Positions 18,530 through 27,535 of a DNA stretch of 64,000 bases are shown here, in pieces. How positions within the stretch are numbered: position 1 is the first letter of the stretch; each line of letters opens with the position of its first letter. The DNA is from JBASEY01 sp964404285 (GTDB lineage: Bacteria; CSSED10-310), in NCBI GenBank assembly GCA_964404285.1, contig CAYOJK010000001.1:460614-524613 (forward strand), read 5' to 3'. A model generated the notes under the pieces. It was not told the DNA's origin. It was given only the letters and a program-made list of their open reading frames with translations, and did not search any database. Made by a program: the position numbers and the translations under genes.

Positions 18530-19855
18530 ATGAAACGAAAGGTTATTATTATGGGAGCGGCAGGAAGAGATTTCCACAATTTTAATTGCCACTTCAGAGA
18601 CAACTCTAATTATGACGTAGTGGCATTTACTGCCACACAGATTCCAAACATCGATGGTCGTATGTATCCGCCTGCGTTAGCTGGAAAACTGTATCCGAAC
18701 GGTATTCCTATTCGAGATGAGTCTGAAATAGCTGATTTAATTCGAGACCATGCGGTAGATCTGGTTGTATTCGCATATAGTGATGTCAATTACGATTATC
18801 TGATGCATCGCGCTGCTTTGGTAAACGCAGCCGGGGCTGATTTCATGGTTATGGGCACTCGACACACTCAGATCGCTTCGTCCAAACCCATCATCGCAGT
18901 TTGCGCTACCCGCACCGGAACAGGTAAAAGCCAGACGACTCGAGCTATCACCGATATTTTACGCAAACGAAATCTGAAAGTTGTGGCAGTGCGGCACCCT
19001 ATGCCCTATGGCAATCTAGAAAAACAGCGTGTTCAGAGATTTGCAACTATTGAGGATTTGAAAAAACATGAATGTACCATCGAGGAGATGGAAGAGTATG
19101 AGCCTCATATTGCCAATGGGGTTGTTGTCTATGCCGGAGTTGATTACGAAGCGATTTTACGGGAAGCCGAAAAAGAAGCTGATATCATTCTTTGGGACGG
19201 CGGCAACAATGACATGGCATTCTTCGAATCAGGTTTATATATCACCGTCGCCGATCCTCATAGAGCCGGCCACGAAATTCGATATTATCCGGGTGAGACC
19301 AATGTCAGGCTTGCAGATATCGTGATTATCAACAAGGTAGATACTGCGGAGCGTAAAAATATTGATGTGGTCAAATCCAACGTCAAAAAAGTGAATCCCA
19401 ACGCTCAAATTATCGAAGCGACATCACCAGTCACCGTCGAAAACCCCGAAATTTTGAAGGGAGCAAAAGTTCTTGTGGTAGAAGACGGCCCGACCCTCAC
19501 GCACGGTGAAATGAAGATTGGGGCTGGAACAGTTGCTGCCAGGAATCACGGAGCAGCTGAATGTGTCGATCCCAGACCCTATACTGTCGGCAGCATCAAA
19601 GAAACGTTTAAACAATATCCGGAAATTGGCGCTTTGCTGCCTGCGATGGGATATGGCGATCAGCAGATCAAGGATCTCGAGGAAACAATTTCTCGTACAA
19701 AATGTGAGGCTGTCATCATCGGTACACCCATCGATTTACGGCGTATACTGAAAATCAAGCAACCAAGCACTCGGGTGCGTTATGATCTTGGACAGGAAGC
19801 GATAGCCGAGCTGGAAGTTGCTGTTGCAGACTTTTTGAAAAAAAGGGGAGTTTGA
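18530..19855 (+). CDS. Cyclic 2,3-diphosphoglycerate synthetase-like P-loop GTPase (COG2403 type)
   Basis: 441 residues. An N-terminal Rossmann-like part (MKRKVIIMGAAGRDFHNFN) precedes a P-loop domain with TRTGTGKS (127-134), a 'WDGGNNDMAFF' acidic segment and VIINKVDTAE, a guanine-type NKxD motif. The whole layout matches the family that contains archaeal cyclic-2,3-diphosphoglycerate synthetase, which closes an intramolecular phosphoanhydride with ATP. Bacterial members have no settled role. TAGGAGGTTAT precedes the ATG; a possible promoter (TTGACA at 18447, TATGAT at 18472, long 19-base spacer) lies upstream. It leads an operon with carbamate kinase 40 bases downstream, a pairing that suggests a shared carbamoyl-phosphate or acyl-phosphate chemistry; that is inference. 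Confidence 0.8.
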   Translation: MKRKVIIMGAAGRDFHNFNCHFRDNSNYDVVAFTATQIPNIDGRMYPPALAGKLYPNGIPIRDESEIADLIRDHAVDLVVFAYSDVNYDYLMHRAALVNAAGADFMVMGTRHTQIASSKPIIAVCATRTGTGKSQTTRAITDILRKRNLKVVAVRHPMPYGNLEKQRVQRFATIEDLKKHECTIEEMEEYEPHIANGVVVYAGVDYEAILREAEKEADIILWDGGNNDMAFFESGLYITVADPHRAGHEIRYYPGETNVRLADIVIINKVDTAERKNIDVVKSNVKKVNPNAQIIEATSPVTVENPEILKGAKVLVVEDGPTLTHGEMKIGAGTVAARNHGAAECVDPRPYTVGSIKETFKQYPEIGALLPAMGYGDQQIKDLEETISRTKCEAVIIGTPIDLRRILKIKQPSTRVRYDLGQEAIAELEVAVADFLKKRGV

Positions 19856-19895
19856 CCGGCTCGTCGGTTTCATTCTTTCTGAAAGATGATTGAAT

Positions 19896-20855
19896 ATGAA
19901 AAACTCACGACACTCACCGCGTATTGCGGTTATCGGTATTGGAGGCAACGCGCTGATCGGTAAAGGTCAGCGCGGAACCATCACCGAACAGTTCGCAAGC
20001 TCAAGAAAACTGCTCAAAGGTATCGTCGATATCATCAAGGCGGGTTTCATGCCGGTTATCGTTCACGGCAACGGTCCTCAAGTCGGGACGGCGATGATAC
20101 GTGTCGACATGGCTTTGGACAAAGCGCCGGAGGTTCCTTTGGGCGTTCTGGTCGCTGACACTGAAGGTAGCATGGGATACATGATCGGCCAATCCCTTAT
20201 CAATATTCTCCGACGACAAGGTTTGAACAAGCCTGTCACTACGGTTCTAACTCAAGTCATCGTCGACAAAAAAGATCCAAGTTTATTGAACCCGACTAAG
20301 CCGGTTGGCCCTTTCTATTCCGAAGCCGAAGCACAAAAATATATTAAAACCCGTGGCTGGAATATGATTGAAGACGCCGGCCGTGGTTGGAGACGCGTTG
20401 TTCCGTCACCGTACCCATTGGAAATAGTGGAACAAGATACCATTCGTCTGTTGATCGATAACGGTGTAATCGTCATAGCCGGTGGAGGCGGTGGTATCCC
20501 TGTATATGTTGAAGATGACAACACGTTGGAAGGCATCGATGCCGTCATCGATAAAGATGTGACTTCTGCTGTGCTGGGAAATGCTATTGGAGCCGAACTG
20601 ATGGTGATTCTTATGGGCGAACCCAAGGTTGCATTGCGTTACGGTCAGCCGGACCAATTGCTTCTGGGTGCGCTCACCAAAGCTGAAGCGTCTGCATACC
20701 TGGAGCAGGGTGAATTCGCGGAAGGAAGCATGGCTCCAAAAATTCGAGCAGCCATAAAATTTCTTGACGAAGGCGGCCAAAAAGTTATCATTACAGATAC
20801 TAACAACCTGCTGCCGGCTTTTCAGGATAAAGCCGGAACAAGGATCGCGGGTTAA
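19896..20855 (+). CDS. arcC: Carbamate kinase
   Basis: Makes ATP and carbamate from carbamoyl phosphate and ADP (reversible); the usual last step of arginine or purine-derived fermentation. 319 residues of the amino-acid-kinase fold with GGNALI near the start, PVIVHGNGPQVG, 'PVGPFYS', AGGGGGIPV and the 'DTNNLLPAF' end. The ATG at 19896 is preferred to a TTG two codons upstream. No ornithine carbamoyltransferase or arginine deiminase gene is in the window, so its substrate source is not visible. It lies 40 bases after the cDPGS-like GTPase and 14 bases before a small membrane protein, in one operon. Confidence 0.93.
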   Translation: MKNSRHSPRIAVIGIGGNALIGKGQRGTITEQFASSRKLLKGIVDIIKAGFMPVIVHGNGPQVGTAMIRVDMALDKAPEVPLGVLVADTEGSMGYMIGQSLINILRRQGLNKPVTTVLTQVIVDKKDPSLLNPTKPVGPFYSEAEAQKYIKTRGWNMIEDAGRGWRRVVPSPYPLEIVEQDTIRLLIDNGVIVIAGGGGGIPVYVEDDNTLEGIDAVIDKDVTSAVLGNAIGAELMVILMGEPKVALRYGQPDQLLLGALTKAEASAYLEQGEFAEGSMAPKIRAAIKFLDEGGQKVIITDTNNLLPAFQDKAGTRIAG

Positions 20856-20869
20856 TAAAAGGAGACCAT

Positions 20870-21109
20870 ATGGGGCGACCACTCAAACAGCGTAAATTGA
20901 AAAAGGTGCGAAGAGTCAAAGTTAAAAGCGTCAAGCCGTCAGCGCCGGATAAAAAATCAAAAAACACCATGAAAACATGGGAATACATTTTGTTTGGCGC
21001 AGCAGTTTTGGTCGCTATCGGCTTTATTATTTTTGCGGCTCGCACCGGCTCAGTGGTTTCAGATGTTGAAATGACGCCCACACAAGTTGAACACACACAA
21101 TCGGAATAA
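20870..21109 (+). CDS. Small basic single-pass membrane protein
   Basis: 79 residues with a very basic start (about 15 Lys/Arg in the first 35), one transmembrane helix (about 40-60, 'YILFGAAVLVAIGFIIFAA') and a short polar tail. By the positive-inside rule the N-terminus should be cytoplasmic. AAAGGAGACCAT precedes the ATG, and it sits between carbamate kinase (14 bases) and the macro-domain gene (15 bases), so it is a real member of this operon. I do not recognise the family. Confidence 0.75.
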   Translation: MGRPLKQRKLKKVRRVKVKSVKPSAPDKKSKNTMKTWEYILFGAAVLVAIGFIIFAARTGSVVSDVEMTPTQVEHTQSE

Positions 21110-21124
21110 ACGTTCGGAGGTATC

Positions 21125-21655
21125 TTGCAAATCTCGATAAATGACAGCCTGTTGGTTCTGATTAAAGGGGACATCACAGATATCGCTATCGACGCTATCG
21201 TCAATCCTGCCAACAGTAAGCTGAAACTCGGTAGCGGGGTTGCAGGCGCAATACGACGGAAAGGCGGACCATCCATTCAAGAAGAATGCGACGCTATAGG
21301 CCATTGTGATGTTGGAAGCTCAGCGATTACCAGCGCTGGTAATTTAAAAGCCAAAAAAGTCATTCACGCCGTTGGGCCGATTATGGGCTCCGGTGACGAA
21401 GATAAAAAACTGGCTGATGCCACGATCAGCGCCCTGGAAATAGCCAGCCAAAATGGTATTCGATCACTGGCCTTTCCGGCTATCAGCACCGGCATTTTTG
21501 GATTCCCTAAAGATCGATGTGCGCGCGTGATGCTTTCAACTACTATTGCATACCTGCAAACGGCAAACTCGATCGACAAAGTCATTTTCTGTCTGTATGA
21601 TGATGAAACTTACTCTTATTTTGAAGATGAGTTGAACCGTTTGACAGCGAACTGA
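21125..21655 (+). CDS. Macro-domain protein (ADP-ribose/O-acetyl-ADP-ribose hydrolase type)
   Basis: 176-residue single macro domain. The ligand-binding segments are clear: IDAIVNPANSKLKLGSGVAG near the start and LAFPAISTGIFGFP near residue 120. Such proteins bind ADP-ribose or remove acetyl or ADP-ribosyl groups. The start is a TTG with GGAGGT 4 bases before it; no ATG fits. It is part of the operon with the cDPGS-like GTPase and carbamate kinase. A link to NAD-derived signalling cannot be shown from the sequence. Confidence 0.9.
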   Translation: MQISINDSLLVLIKGDITDIAIDAIVNPANSKLKLGSGVAGAIRRKGGPSIQEECDAIGHCDVGSSAITSAGNLKAKKVIHAVGPIMGSGDEDKKLADATISALEIASQNGIRSLAFPAISTGIFGFPKDRCARVMLSTTIAYLQTANSIDKVIFCLYDDETYSYFEDELNRLTAN

Positions 21656-21657
21656 AT

Positions 21658-23802
21658 TTGATAAAACACAGTTATACCATCGTTACGATCTTGACTCTAG
21701 TAGCGATCAGTTTGATTGCTGTTAGGCCTTTGCCGTGCCATCTCCAAGACGGACTGCCTAGCCCTCCCGGGTTTTCTACCCGCATCCAAGATAACGATCC
21801 TGCGATGTTTTGTTGGAATTTATGGTGGATAAACGGGTGGATGACAGGCAAACATGATCTCCTTGATTCCAGCTTGATACAGCATCCGTTCGGAATGTCG
21901 TTCCGGCGTCACACCTTCAGCTTAACCAATGGTATTCTTGCAGCCCCGGTTTTTTCGTTTATAGGACCAATCCCCACCTATAATGTTTTGGTTCTATTTC
22001 ATGCTTTTCTGACAGCTTTCAGTTTTTTTTATCTGGCACGTGAACTGGGAGCTGATCGTCTGTCATCGCTGATGGCCTCAGCATTGTTTACGTGGTGGCC
22101 TGCAAGATTGATTCATGCCGGTATTCACCTGAATCTGGCTTCCACCGGCTGGATGGTTCTTGCACTGCTGTTTCTTATTCGAGCTTGTCAAGCCAAAAAC
22201 TGGAAATCTATGGTGCCGGCCGTTTTATTTTTCGTATTGACGGGCGCCGCTTCCTGGCACCTTCACCAACAGTTATGCATGCTGTTTCTGCTGATACCGT
22301 TTTTGAGATACAAGCCTGGTATTCCAAAAAAGCAGTGTATCACTCGAGCATTCATAATCTTTTTATTTGGATCCTTTTTGCTGGCGCCGATGATCACCCC
22401 GCTCATTGAAAACGATCCCGATATACCAGCTATTTCAATCGATGAAAGCGCACAATACAGTATTGAGCCCATCGCTCTGCTAATTCCATCGGCTGGGTCC
22501 CCTTTTTTTAAAAGCCTTGTTGCCCCCTATTACAGCGCCGTACCGGGTAATGTCATTGAAAATACTGGGTTTATCAGCTATTCAGTCTTGCTCCTATTGA
22601 TTATCGGCTTTCTAAGGGGTGGCTATCATGGACGACTGTTTGTGATCGTAGGAGCGCTTTTTCTAATACTGGCATTGGGTCCCTATGTCAGTGTGGGGGC
22701 GTTACGAATACCGCTGCCAGGCAAAATCATAAGTAGCCTGCCCATTCTGAATTATTCCCGAACACCGGGGCGTTTCATGATTGCCGTTGGCCTGCTGTGG
22801 AGCCTTTCATGTGCGCTCATTATGACAACTTTAACGCAGAAAAAACAATGGCTTTTATGTTTGTTTGGCACGTGTTTTCTCTTTGAGTTTTTTCCGGGAG
22901 CTCACAACATGATATACCCGGGGGAGTTGTCAGAATTCAAAATAGATTCTGTTGAGCAATCAACGGGAATTCTTGTTGTTCCAAACGATTGGTCAAACCA
23001 GTACTACATGCTGGCTCAAACCTCTCATCAAAAACCCATGACAACTGGTTTTACGTCACGCATGCCTGAAACTGTTTTTCAGCGTATCGACGGTATTCCT
23101 TATTTAACCGGTCTTTCTGACCCGTTGACGGCGTATGAGACGATGAAAGCGATGGAACCACTCGATTGGGTTAGAGTCCGCGACTTGTTGGCTGTCGATA
23201 CAGTGATTTTCTTTAGCCGATTTTGTGATCCTATTCCCGAGAGTGCATCAAGCAGTTTAGCGCATCTTCAGCCGACTATTTTAGAATCTTCTTTAAATGG
23301 TACCCATCCCAATCTGGTAATCGATCTTTTTCAATTCACCGAGAAACTGACTGAGCCGGAATGCTTTATGCTGGACCGTTGGTCCGGCCCGGAAAACTGG
23401 GAATCGGGTAACGAGAACATATATTGGGGGCTTTTTCCGGCTGCACGACTGCGAGTTTTAGGAGCCTCGTCATCTTTTCTGATTTCTTTCGAGCTTTTGT
23501 CAGCGCATCAAAATGGCGATAATCCTATCAATGTCGATTTCATCATAAATCATCAGACTATTCATTCAGTAACGCTTGAACCGGAAAACGGCTGGGTCCC
23601 TATTTCACTTCAAATTGATCTGTCCTCAAGTTCCTTATCTGGTGTTTCATCTTTAGAGCAAGCTTTCCATGACATTTGGTTCGATTTCAGTTCCGGCACC
23701 GCGCCAATAAAATTACATTCATCTTCAAAACACCTTTCCCCAGATACTCGGCAGCTTTCGGCGGCGATTCGTAGGCTGTACATCAAAAACGTTAACTTAT
23801 GA
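21658..23802 (+). CDS. Large polytopic membrane protein, possible GT-C glycosyltransferase
   Basis: 714 residues. About 12 hydrophobic helices fill residues 1-430 and an extracellular beta-rich domain fills the rest. Between the first two helices lies RIQDNDPAMFCWNLWW, an acidic loop of the kind found in GT-C enzymes. The TTG start lies 3 bases after the macro-domain stop and its stop overlaps the ClC start (ATGA), so translation is continuous. No characterised family recognised with certainty. Surface polymer or protein glycosylation is the likeliest role. Confidence 0.6.
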   Translation: MIKHSYTIVTILTLVAISLIAVRPLPCHLQDGLPSPPGFSTRIQDNDPAMFCWNLWWINGWMTGKHDLLDSSLIQHPFGMSFRRHTFSLTNGILAAPVFSFIGPIPTYNVLVLFHAFLTAFSFFYLARELGADRLSSLMASALFTWWPARLIHAGIHLNLASTGWMVLALLFLIRACQAKNWKSMVPAVLFFVLTGAASWHLHQQLCMLFLLIPFLRYKPGIPKKQCITRAFIIFLFGSFLLAPMITPLIENDPDIPAISIDESAQYSIEPIALLIPSAGSPFFKSLVAPYYSAVPGNVIENTGFISYSVLLLLIIGFLRGGYHGRLFVIVGALFLILALGPYVSVGALRIPLPGKIISSLPILNYSRTPGRFMIAVGLLWSLSCALIMTTLTQKKQWLLCLFGTCFLFEFFPGAHNMIYPGELSEFKIDSVEQSTGILVVPNDWSNQYYMLAQTSHQKPMTTGFTSRMPETVFQRIDGIPYLTGLSDPLTAYETMKAMEPLDWVRVRDLLAVDTVIFFSRFCDPIPESASSSLAHLQPTILESSLNGTHPNLVIDLFQFTEKLTEPECFMLDRWSGPENWESGNENIYWGLFPAARLRVLGASSSFLISFELLSAHQNGDNPINVDFIINHQTIHSVTLEPENGWVPISLQIDLSSSSLSGVSSLEQAFHDIWFDFSSGTAPIKLHSSSKHLSPDTRQLSAAIRRLYIKNVNL

Positions 23803-25505
23803 ATATGGACATCAAACCCCCTCCCAAGCATCGTTTTAAAGTAGTGTATTGGAGTTTGATCGCCATGCAAGGGTTGGTTGCAGGAGCTATTTCTTTATTG
23901 TTTTTATTTTTAATCCGCTTTATGTATGAAAACACTTACGTTGTATTCGCACAAAAATCATTGCCTTTCTTTCTCAGCGCATCATTTCTGCTGATTATTG
24001 GAACCTCTCTGGCAGTGGGGCTTTTACTGCACTACGTCAGCCCAAACGCTTCCGGCAGTGGTATCCCACAAATAAAAATCGCCTATTGGAAAAAACGGGG
24101 GTATATCCCTATCCAGAGTACGCTTGTCAAATTGGTCGCCGGTGTATTGAGCATTGGCGGTGGTCAGAGTCTTGGACGCAAGGCCCCTTCGATCTATTTA
24201 GGAGGTGGAATAGCTTCATTTTTAGCGGGGCGATTCGGTGTCCCGCCACGTGAACGACGTCAAGCGCTTCTGTCCGGATCAGCAGCCGGATTGGCGGCTG
24301 CTTTTAACTGCCCATTAGCCGGTGTTGCATTCATCATTGAAGAAATCGCTTGTACGATAAATAAAAAAACCCTTATTATGGTGACTTTTTCATCACTGGT
24401 TGCCACCTTTCTTGTTCGCATCGTTATCGGCGCCGATCCGATATTTCGGCATGTGTCCATCGATACTATCAGCTTGGGTCCTTATGGCGCCATTCCTGTC
24501 GTCGCTTTAGTCGCTTCTTTAGCGGGTGTTTTCTTTCATCGCTCCGTGATTAGATGCCGTGCAAAGCTGATTGAACAGAAAAAACTGCCTCGCTGGCTCT
24601 ACCCGGTTTTCGGCAGTCTCGTTACATGGATACTAGGATGCAGTATCTTTGTTTATACGGGTAGGCTGGGAGTATTTTCATTGGGGTCACACGATCTCAA
24701 CCAAGTTCTCAGCCATTATATCGACTGGCGTATAGCTGGACTTCTTGCCTTGGCTAAACTGTTGGCAAGCATTTCCTGCTATGCATCAGGTGGAATAGGT
24801 GGTGTTTTTGCGCCGTCACTTTTCATAGGTGGAATGTCCGGATATTTCGTTGCAGGATTCATCAACCACTTCATGCCGCTATCTGAATCGGATTTCACAG
24901 TTCTCACCCTTGTAGGCATGACGTGCTGTCTGGGCGCCCTCATTCGAGCTCCGGTGACGTCGTTTTTGATCATCTTCGAAATGACGCACCAAGTCGCTGT
25001 TATACCTGCTCTGCTACTCGGAACATTATTGAGCCAGTCCATAGCAAAACTTGCCGGTCCCTATAATTTTTTTGAAGACCTTCTTGCTCAGGACGGGTAC
25101 CAAAAACGTTTTATCAGGCCGACGGTGGAGTTAAAAGACTGGAAAAATATACCTGTCTCAGAAATCGCCAATCCGTTTCCGATCACGGTGTCAGAATGGA
25201 AAAAACGGGATCTTGAGAAATTGCTGAAGAGTTGCTCTTTTGACGAGTTTCCTTTTATGACTGACAACACCGTTACTGGGATTGTTGACCAAAAACAGCT
25301 TGAGTATTTTTTGAAAACCGGTGAAACACCTACGCTTCACAAAGCTGAAACAGCGTATTCTGACCAAGCGATAGAAGAAATATACCTGTTGTTTATTGGA
25401 TATTCCAGAAATCTTTTACCGATTCTGAACAGGAAAACCGGTGAACTCGTGGGGATTGTTACGCGAAATGACGTGTTCAGATCACAGGCTAAGATGGCGG
25501 AATGA
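23799..25505 (+). CDS. ClC-family chloride channel/transporter with CBS pair; gating Glu replaced by Lys
   Basis: 568 residues: ClC membrane domain (about 20-430) plus two C-terminal CBS domains (about 450-565). Selectivity segments are present: GSGIP, a GRxxP motif, and GGIGGVFAPSLFIGG. The internal proton-path glutamate is kept in AFIIEE. The motif that is GREGP in most ClC proteins reads GRKAP here: K128 stands where the gating glutamate (E148 of the E. coli protein) should be, and A129 replaces the next glycine. A ClC without this glutamate would be expected to behave as an uncoupled channel rather than an H+/Cl- exchanger, though a lysine could also trap the anion. The ATG overlaps the previous stop. 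Confidence 0.9.
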   Translation: MNMDIKPPPKHRFKVVYWSLIAMQGLVAGAISLLFLFLIRFMYENTYVVFAQKSLPFFLSASFLLIIGTSLAVGLLLHYVSPNASGSGIPQIKIAYWKKRGYIPIQSTLVKLVAGVLSIGGGQSLGRKAPSIYLGGGIASFLAGRFGVPPRERRQALLSGSAAGLAAAFNCPLAGVAFIIEEIACTINKKTLIMVTFSSLVATFLVRIVIGADPIFRHVSIDTISLGPYGAIPVVALVASLAGVFFHRSVIRCRAKLIEQKKLPRWLYPVFGSLVTWILGCSIFVYTGRLGVFSLGSHDLNQVLSHYIDWRIAGLLALAKLLASISCYASGGIGGVFAPSLFIGGMSGYFVAGFINHFMPLSESDFTVLTLVGMTCCLGALIRAPVTSFLIIFEMTHQVAVIPALLLGTLLSQSIAKLAGPYNFFEDLLAQDGYQKRFIRPTVELKDWKNIPVSEIANPFPITVSEWKKRDLEKLLKSCSFDEFPFMTDNTVTGIVDQKQLEYFLKTGETPTLHKAETAYSDQAIEEIYLLFIGYSRNLLPILNRKTGELVGIVTRNDVFRSQAKMAE

Positions 25506-25677
25506 CACAGGTATCGATCAACTGATTCTTGTTGTGAGGAAATGAAAAATACTTTTTTGAAAATAGTGTGTCTAATTGTGAAGTGTTCGAGTCTGTTATA
25601 TTCTCTGTAGCCAGCCGGTATTGGTCGCACTGTTTTTAGTGAGTTAATAAATCTCAAAAAAGCTGATTGGATCAAAC

Positions 25678-27255
25678 ATGACACAAAAAAACATTGATAA
25701 ATCAAGTTTTATCCTTCAAGTCGGGAGCATCGTCTGGTCAGTAATAATTGCTCTGCTTTTACTCTATTTAAACCGTCATTTCTATCACGACGACGCCTAT
25801 ATCACTCTGCGCTATGTCAACAATTTTTTATCAGGCCAAGGCATCGTCTGGAACCCAGGGGAATATGTGCAAGGATACACGAATTTCCTGCATCTGATGA
25901 CGATCTCATTGCTTGGTAAGATGGGTATCGATCTGGTCTGGGCATCACGCATCATCGGGCTGTCAGCTTTAATCGCACTGATAATCGTTACCTATAAGTT
26001 TAAAAAAGTTTTTAAATATCCAGGTACTCTCTCAAATCTACCTCTCATTCTGGTCATAACCTCTTCTCCGATCTTGATATGGTCAATTGCGGGGCTTGAA
26101 GGAACATTGTTCAGTTTCCTAGTGGCAACCGGTCACCTTCTTTTCCTTTTAGCAATAGATACACCAAGCGGTGCTCATCGACTCTATGCGACAAGCGGGA
26201 TTGTTTTTGGACTGGGCTATTTAACGCGCCCGGATGGCGCTTTATTTATAGCTATTGCATTTGGTTTGCTGGCTTGGATACAGATAATGACCAAAGACAA
26301 AAAAAATTCGAATCTGACCTTATTTACTGCAGGTGCATCCGTCATAATCGTTCCATATACCATTTGGCAATTTTTATATTATGGAGACATTGTTCCCAAC
26401 ACATTTTATGCGAAAACAGGCACCCCGCTGGATTTAAGTTTAAAGACAGGGTTTCAATACATAATGAAGTATGCTCTACACCCTCCGTTTCTTCCAATTA
26501 TTATACTGTTTTTCGTTATCGGGGCTCTTGTAAAGCGATGTTGGAATATTAAATTTACGTTCCTTTCTTTCTCCATTTTCAGCTATGTTTTATTTCTTGT
26601 TCTAGCAGGGGGAGATCACATGCCCTCATCTCGTTTATTACTGCCGATCATACCTTTGATGGCGGTTTTTATAACTGCCGTTATATCACAAGTCGCGTTC
26701 ACCAGGACTGCTATTCAAGTCCTTATTATTTCTTTACTCCTTTTAACTGGGCTCCAAGTCCTTGATTCTCAAACAAATCCTAGAAAAGTGGATGATGCTG
26801 CAATAGTCGGCGCGATCATAGGCAAATATATTGAAACGACATGGCCTAAAGGATCAGTTGTAGCTCTAAATACGGCAGGTTCTATACCCTATTTTGCTGA
26901 AAACCATGTATTCATAGATATGTTGGGCCTGAATGACCCGGTAATAGCAAAACGTAAAATAGAATCCTTGGAACTTAAATGGCAGTATCTTCCTGGTCAT
27001 TTGAAAGGAGACGGTGATTATGTTTTATCCAGATACCCGGATTTTGTCGTTTTGGGTCCGGCAGATGGAAGAGAGATTTATGTTCCCCAAGGAATGGAAA
27101 CACCTATGCCTTGGTTTCTTTCTGATCTGGAGTTGAGTCGTAATCCAATTTTTTCTCAGCTCTATATTTTGCAAAAAGTTTTCCTTGAGGGTGAAGGTCA
27201 TGCTGTGGTGGAGAGCGGATTTGATTTTACGTATTATAGAAAGTTAGGTAATTAA
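25678..27255 (+). CDS. Polytopic membrane protein, GT-C (GT39-like) glycosyltransferase
   Basis: 525 residues with about 11 helices. After helix 1 the loop reads HDDAYITLRYVNNFLSGQGI and then NPGEYVQGYTNFL, a pattern common in bacterial GT-C glycosyltransferases, where the paired aspartates act in catalysis. A periplasmic domain of about 150 residues closes the protein. It would transfer a sugar from a polyprenyl-phosphate donor, possibly the product of the GT2 at 15624. It stands alone after a 172-base spacer from the ClC gene. Confidence 0.75.
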   Translation: MTQKNIDKSSFILQVGSIVWSVIIALLLLYLNRHFYHDDAYITLRYVNNFLSGQGIVWNPGEYVQGYTNFLHLMTISLLGKMGIDLVWASRIIGLSALIALIIVTYKFKKVFKYPGTLSNLPLILVITSSPILIWSIAGLEGTLFSFLVATGHLLFLLAIDTPSGAHRLYATSGIVFGLGYLTRPDGALFIAIAFGLLAWIQIMTKDKKNSNLTLFTAGASVIIVPYTIWQFLYYGDIVPNTFYAKTGTPLDLSLKTGFQYIMKYALHPPFLPIIILFFVIGALVKRCWNIKFTFLSFSIFSYVLFLVLAGGDHMPSSRLLLPIIPLMAVFITAVISQVAFTRTAIQVLIISLLLLTGLQVLDSQTNPRKVDDAAIVGAIIGKYIETTWPKGSVVALNTAGSIPYFAENHVFIDMLGLNDPVIAKRKIESLELKWQYLPGHLKGDGDYVLSRYPDFVVLGPADGREIYVPQGMETPMPWFLSDLELSRNPIFSQLYILQKVFLEGEGHAVVESGFDFTYYRKLGN

Positions 27256-27411
27256 ACGCCTTCGACTGATAGTGAAATACAAGTTTTGATCATTCTCCCC
27301 ACTATACTGCCCAGCATAAGTATTTCCTTTTCAAGAACCTGAAAGCTTCGGCTTTTATTGTGGGAATTCTTTTGTTTATTGCATATTGAATTCTTGCCAT
27401 CCCTTGTTTTT

Positions 27412-27520
27412 CTGACTATACTCAGCGCATTTAGTCGGCGTTGGTGAAGCTGCTCCGTACTGCACTATTAGAGCCGTCTATAGACAAGATATCAAAGCGT
27501 TACTCGTGACTGATATCTAA
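27412..27520 (+). pseudogene. Possible remnant of an MFS (spinster-like) transporter
   Basis: The 280-base gap before the antiporter gene encodes, in two adjacent frames, LTILSAF and then LVGVGEAAPYCTI, which together resemble the conserved fourth-helix region of spinster-type MFS carriers (SAF...RxLVGVGEA). Stops and a frameshift or deletion separate the two pieces, and no start is present. The match is short, so chance cannot be excluded. Confidence 0.35.
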
Positions 27521-27535
27521 GTAAAACGAAGTGTT

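Noticed and set aside
20406..20882. 158-residue minus-strand frame
   Set aside because: Antisense shadow of the carbamate kinase gene; not protein-like.
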